Source: Candidatus Colinaster equi
GTDB lineage: Bacteria > Bacillota > Clostridia > Lachnospirales > Lachnospiraceae
Assembly (NCBI GenBank): GCA_018064425.1
Contig: JAGHVF010000007.1
Coordinates: 25,837-89,836 of the forward strand
Direction of reading: 5' to 3'
Length of the DNA stretch: 64,000 bases
The notes under the pieces are model-generated. The model searched no databases and was not told the DNA's origin. It worked only from the letters and a program-made list of their open reading frames with translations. Position numbers and translations under genes: made by a program. Within the stretch, counting starts at the first letter, position 1; every line of letters begins with the position of its first letter. Of the stretch, positions 59,520 to 64,000 are shown in pieces.

Positions 59520-60581
59520 ATGGATAATTTATCAATTGAACAGATACTTCGTGTAGCGGTTGAAAATAAAGCTTCCGATGTGCATATTACTGTTGGTGTA
59601 CCGCCTAAGATGCGTGTAAACGGCAGACTTATTACATTACCGTATGACAGACTTATGCCACAGGATACGGAGGAATTGCTTATGAGCATTATGAATGATG
59701 TTCAGAAGCAGCACTTTTTAGAGAAAGGTGAGCATGACTTTTCATATTCGCTTCCTGAGCTTGGCAGATACCGTGTCAATGCATTCAGACAGCGTGGAAC
59801 TTGTGCCTTGGCACTTCGTTTGGTTAGTTCCGATGTTCCGGCACCCGAAAGCTTGGGCGTACCTGAGTCGGTAATAGATTTATATAATCGTAAGAGAGGA
59901 CTTATCCTGGTTACAGGTCCTACAGGTTCCGGTAAGTCAACCACTCTTGCTGCTATTATTGATAGAATCAATCATATGCGTGATGCGCATGTCATTACTC
60001 TTGAGGACCCGATAGAGTACTTGCATAAGCATGATAAATCAATCGTTAATCAAAGAGAAATTGGTCTGGACAGCCAGTCATATGCCAATGCTTTAAGAGC
60101 AGCTCTTCGAGAAGATCCTGATGTTATTCTTGTAGGAGAGATGCGTGACTTTGAGACAATTTCGGTTGCTATTACAGCTGCAGAGACAGGACATCTTGTA
60201 TTGTCTACATTGCATACAATCGGTGCGGCAAGTACCGTAGACCGTGTTATTGACGTATTCCCGCCTCATCAGCAGCAGCAGATTCGTGTTCAGCTTGCTA
60301 ATGTACTTGAAGCAGTTATTTCGCAGCAGCTTATGCCGACAGCCGACGGAAAGGGTCGAGTTGCAGCATTCGAAGTATTACATACATCCAATGCCGTAAG
60401 AAACCTTATCAGAGAAGGTAAGTCACATCAGCTTACAAGTGTTATGCAGACCAATAAGAAAATGGGCATGATTACGATGGATGATTGCATTCAGTCTTTG
60501 TATTTTGCAAATCGTATTACAAAAGATACGGCAGTACAGTTTGCCGTAGATCCTGATGCAATGGAGAACAAATTGTTCTAG
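59520..60581 (+). CDS. PilT-like type IV pilus retraction ATPase
   Basis: ASDVHITVGVPPKMRVNGRL; VTGPTGSGKSTTLAAIIDRIN; LREDPDVILVGEMRDFETISVAITAAETGHLVLSTLHT. Confidence 0.95.
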   Translation: MDNLSIEQILRVAVENKASDVHITVGVPPKMRVNGRLITLPYDRLMPQDTEELLMSIMNDVQKQHFLEKGEHDFSYSLPELGRYRVNAFRQRGTCALALRLVSSDVPAPESLGVPESVIDLYNRKRGLILVTGPTGSGKSTTLAAIIDRINHMRDAHVITLEDPIEYLHKHDKSIVNQREIGLDSQSYANALRAALREDPDVILVGEMRDFETISVAITAAETGHLVLSTLHTIGAASTVDRVIDVFPPHQQQQIRVQLANVLEAVISQQLMPTADGKGRVAAFEVLHTSNAVRNLIREGKSHQLTSVMQTNKKMGMITMDDCIQSLYFANRITKDTAVQFAVDPDAMENKLF

Positions 60582-61732
60582 TTATAAATGCAATAGTTAT
60601 ATCCGTCTATACATTTCAATTTATGTTGAATGGTCATATCGGTTAGTATTTGCAATAATTCAGGAATGGTGAGAGTGGCTTTTTCGCTGATTTCATAGAA
60701 GATTTCACCGGCTGATTTGGGATTGTAATCCATAACCGACATTACCATCCGTTCATTAGATGTTAGGAACATATTGTCACCGAAGGCATTGCTTTCGGTG
60801 ACATTTTTGTTCCCGTCTGTATATGAAGGTGTAGGGGCCGTGTTATTGTATGGGAGACGTGCACGAAATTCTTCGATGAATTCAAATGGCCTAAGCAGTG
60901 GTACGGCTCCGTCCTTTATCAATTTATTGCACCCGTACGATAGCGAGTCTGTTGTGCGACCCGGCAGTGCATATACATCTTTGCCCTGTGATAATGCAGT
61001 GTTAACCGTTATAAGGGTTCCGCTTCGCTCGCGAGCTTCTATTACTATTACGGCATCCGAAAGTCCCGATATGATTCTGTTTCTTTGCGGAAACATAAAA
61101 GGTCTTGCAGGAGTGCCGGGTGGATATTCACTTATTATGCCACCGTTTATGACAGCCTTGTCATAAAGCGAACGGTTCTGTGACGGATAACATATATCTA
61201 TTCCGCTGCCGAGTACACCGTATGATATACCTCCGGCATCAATAGCAGTGTTTTCTGCCAGTGCATCTATGCCGCGTGCCAAGCCGCTTATTACAGATAT
61301 GCCGTTATATGCCAGTTCTAACGCGTATTCTCTGGCCATCTGCCTGCCGTATCCCGAACAGTTTCGTGCGCCTATGATGGCTACGACAGGTCTTTTGTCG
61401 TCCGGAAGTGCTCCTTTATAGTAGAGTGATAACGGTGCATCCGGGATGTTCATTAATTTCTTGGGGAAATTCGCACTTCCCTGAATACAGTAATTGATGC
61501 CTTTACTGCGAAGATTTTGGTAATCGCCTGTGATTCCCGATATCTCACGTCTTGCCAGTATTATTTCATATTCATCACTTTTCAGTACCTTTTTATAATC
61601 TGATTCATCGGCTGTTACGGCAGTTACGTATGAGCCGAACCGGTCGTATAGTTTTTTGATTTGACTGTTATATATTCCGGGTGTCATTTGTAAAAAGCAT
61701 AAAGCTTCGGTTTCGTCACATGTATATTTCAT
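60578..61732 (-). CDS. dprA: DNA-processing protein DprA
   Basis: VVAIIGARNCSGYGRQMAREYALELAYNGISVISGLARGIDALAENTAI; GVLGSGIDICYPSQNRSLY; C-terminal winged-helix. Confidence 0.95.
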   Translation of the reverse strand: MKYTCDETEALCFLQMTPGIYNSQIKKLYDRFGSYVTAVTADESDYKKVLKSDEYEIILARREISGITGDYQNLRSKGINYCIQGSANFPKKLMNIPDAPLSLYYKGALPDDKRPVVAIIGARNCSGYGRQMAREYALELAYNGISVISGLARGIDALAENTAIDAGGISYGVLGSGIDICYPSQNRSLYDKAVINGGIISEYPPGTPARPFMFPQRNRIISGLSDAVIVIEARERSGTLITVNTALSQGKDVYALPGRTTDSLSYGCNKLIKDGAVPLLRPFEFIEEFRARLPYNNTAPTPSYTDGNKNVTESNAFGDNMFLTSNERMVMSVMDYNPKSAGEIFYEISEKATLTIPELLQILTDMTIQHKLKCIDGYNYCIYN

Positions 61733-61750
61733 TTATTTTTCCTCCGATTT

Positions 61751-61865
61751 TATCCTCTGTAGCATAATGCTTCCTTGAGATGGTTGACTTGTATATCACG
61801 GCTGTTATCCTCTGTAGCATAGTGCTTCCTTGAGATGGTTGACTTGTATATCATGGCTGTTATCC
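61751..61865. repeat. 55-bp tandem duplication of the 3' end of the yifB-like gene
   Basis: TATCCTCTGTAGCATAATGCTTCCTTGAGATGG... at 61751 and 61806, third TATCC at 61861; 2 mismatches. Confidence 0.9.
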
Positions 61866-63547
61866 AGATCAGCGATAGTTCTGGCAACGCGCAATATTTT
61901 GTGATATGACCGGGCTGTCAGATTCATTGCTTTATATGCATTGGTCATATATTGCTTGGAGACTGCGTCCAAAGGGCAGTACAACTCCATTAATTTGGGA
62001 GTGATGTCCGAGTTGTATTTTAAGGACGTACCTTTAAAACGTTCATCTTCAATCTGCCGTACACGCATAACTTCTTTTTTCATATTGGCGGTAGTGTAGA
62101 TGCTGTCCGAGGCAGTGTTATTGATAAGATTGTCTATGTCTATTTTCTCGGCTGTCACAATTAAATCGATGCGATCCATCATTGGGCCTGAAATTTTATT
62201 GCGATATTTGGCAATCATAGGTTCTGTGCAGTTGCATAGATTACGGTTGGGATAGTATCCGCAAGGGCAGGGATTGGCTGCTGCAATCAGCATGAAGTCG
62301 GCAGGATATGTAAAAGTCGAACGTGTTCTGGCTATCTGAATGGTTTTATCTTCCAATGGCTCTCGCAACACCTCCAAGCAATCGCGTGAAAACTCGGGTA
62401 ATTCATCTAAAAACAGTACGCCTTTGTGGCTGAGGGACACAATACCGGGCCTGGGATTGGTGCCGCCGCCCGTAAGAGCTTGCCTGGTAGTGGTGTGATG
62501 AGGACTTAAGAACGGACGCATGGTAATTAACGGTTGTTTTTCATTTAATAGTCCCGATACGCTGTAAATTGTGGATACTTCCAGGCTTTCTTCGGGGGAT
62601 AATGGCGGCATAATGGTAGGAAGCCGCTTGGCAATCATAGTTTTACCCGCACCCGGCGGGCCACTGATTAACAGATGGTGAAAACCGGCCGCAGCTATAA
62701 GAGCCGCCCGCTTACAGGTCTCCTGACCTTTAATATCCGCAAAATCAAGCGACTGCTTATCGTCCTTTATCAACGCATTGTTATGTAGCGATAGTGTTTT
62801 ATCGGAGCGTACTGCATCGCTATGTAGCGAAAGTGCTTTGTCGGAGCGTACTGTATTGCTATGTAGCGAAAGTGCTTTGTCGGAGCGTACTGTATCGCTA
62901 TGGGAGCCGCTTGGCGGACAAGAATCTGGGAAATCATTGCCGGAACCTACTGTATCGCTATGAGAGCCGCTTGGCGGACAAGAACCTGGGAAATCATTGT
63001 CAGAGTACTCATTCGATTGCAGAGCATGTAGAAATACACCGCATTGCAGCGAATGTAAGAGTGTGTTGAAATCATCGGCGGGGACGATCTCAATACCTTC
63101 TATACAGATGGCTTCGTCATAATTGCCTGAAGGAACAATGCAGCGTTTCATACCTTCTTCTTTTGCCACCATAATAATGGGCAATATGCCGTTAACACGC
63201 CGAACTTCGCCGTTAAGTCCCAATTCACCGATAATAAGTGTATCTGCAATACAAGACGAATCTATGCTGCCTAAGGCACACATAATGCCTATAGCTATAG
63301 GCAAATCATATGCCGTACCGGACTTATGGATATCGGCGGGAGATAGGTTGACGGTAATTGCTACCGGTGGTAGTTCTACTCCGCAATTCTTTAAGGCTAC
63401 TTTCACGCGTTCTTTTGCTTCGCGTACCTCACATGATAATTTCCCAACCATATCAAAGCCGGGGAGTGCGCGGCTTACGTCTACTTCTACGCCGACGATA
63501 TAGCTTTTTATTCCGATGAAACCACCGGATAATACATTTGAATACAT
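61805..63547 (-). CDS. YifB/ComM-like Mg-chelatase-type AAA ATPase
   Basis: VEVDVSRALPGFDMVGK; LLISGPPGAGKTMIAKRLPTIMPPLSPEE; GVLFLDELPEFSRDCLEVLREPLEDK; ANPCPCGY. Confidence 0.95.
   Translation of the reverse strand: MYSNVLSGGFIGIKSYIVGVEVDVSRALPGFDMVGKLSCEVREAKERVKVALKNCGVELPPVAITVNLSPADIHKSGTAYDLPIAIGIMCALGSIDSSCIADTLIIGELGLNGEVRRVNGILPIIMVAKEEGMKRCIVPSGNYDEAICIEGIEIVPADDFNTLLHSLQCGVFLHALQSNEYSDNDFPGSCPPSGSHSDTVGSGNDFPDSCPPSGSHSDTVRSDKALSLHSNTVRSDKALSLHSDAVRSDKTLSLHNNALIKDDKQSLDFADIKGQETCKRAALIAAAGFHHLLISGPPGAGKTMIAKRLPTIMPPLSPEESLEVSTIYSVSGLLNEKQPLITMRPFLSPHHTTTRQALTGGGTNPRPGIVSLSHKGVLFLDELPEFSRDCLEVLREPLEDKTIQIARTRSTFTYPADFMLIAAANPCPCGYYPNRNLCNCTEPMIAKYRNKISGPMMDRIDLIVTAEKIDIDNLINNTASDSIYTTANMKKEVMRVRQIEDERFKGTSLKYNSDITPKLMELYCPLDAVSKQYMTNAYKAMNLTARSYHKILRVARTIADLDNSHDIQVNHLKEALCYRG
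62769..63005. repeat. In-frame tandem repeats inside yifB: 39-bp x3 and 60-bp x2
   Basis: Minus-strand peptides RSDKALSLHSNTV x3 and NDFPGSCPPSGSHSDTVGSG x2. Confidence 0.88.
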
Positions 63548-63809
63548 ATTATAATGGAACCTCCGTAGATATAATGAAATATGAATTGCAAAATACTAAT
63601 ATGCTTAGACGATAAGAGATTAATCAAATGAATTGGCATGCGCACGCAATGTGTCATGTGTGCGTGCCTGAATAATAGCACACAAAGCGTACAAATGTAA
63701 ATACGAAAATACCTACAAAATGGTGAAAAGAATTTTGTGGGTATTCCATAAAGGGAGATGATTTGCTTTTTCGATGACTTTCGCCCGTCGGCGCGCCCTG
63801 ATTCGTGTG

Positions 63810-64000
63810 TCCGATGCCGGAAATGGCAAAAATGAGAAATCTCGGCAATGGAAAGGTACAAAAGCAAGTGTGTCCGATGCCGGAAACGGCCAAAACGTGC
63901 AATCCCGGCAACCCAAAGGTACGAAAGCAAGTGAATCTGATGCCGGAAACGACCAAAATGTGCAATCCCGGCAACCCAAAGGTACGAAAGCAAGTGAATC
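63810..64000 (+). repeat. 63-bp tandem repeat array (family member 2), at least 3 copies, truncated by the window end
   Basis: Units at 63810, 63873, 63936, next at 63999; TCCGATGCCGGAAACGGCCAAAACGTGCAATCCCGGCAACCCAAAGGTACGAAAGCAAGTGTG. Confidence 0.93.

Noticed and set aside
63508-63993. Minus-strand ORFs (161, 106, 88 aa) in the array 2 region
   Set aside because: Same repeat-driven open-frame artefact; overlapping frames with no independent start signals.

Overview
This 64-kb window is chromosomal DNA from a low-GC Gram-positive anaerobe, most likely Lachnospiraceae/Clostridia (inference from gene content and codon style). It is mostly plus-strand genes in short operons. I see no rRNA, tRNA, prophage, transposase or CRISPR array.

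Recognisable core genes include glgP, purB, purL, argS, lepA, hemW, rpsT, dprA, a yifB/comM-type gene, a pilT-type ATPase, a second-family rsmH-like gene and queH. There is also a polar amino-acid ABC transporter, a GlpA/GlpB/DUF1667 cluster, and a Y-family polymerase with a YolD-like partner.

Most interesting items:
(1) A four-gene operon (14588-21482) of uncharacterised proteins: a very large beta-sandwich/helical-repeat protein, a degenerate Hsp70/actin-fold protein, a TPR protein and a two-TM coiled-coil protein.
(2) A TetM/EF-G-like GTPase fused to a YacP/Rae1-like NYN nuclease domain (56346-58940), coupled to hemW.
(3) A dispersed family of exact 63-bp-period tandem repeats with TTGCCGG/CCGGCAA dyads. 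It occurs as two diverged arrays (48871-49167 and 63810-window end) that align without gaps and keep one shared open frame.
(4) Tandem duplications of gene 3' ends. One is a pair of extra in-frame 63-nt modules, each ending in TAA, behind an EamA/DMT transporter gene.
(5) A C-terminal module apparently shared by two secreted proteins.

All calls come from reading the sequence and the supplied ORF track. No database search was run.
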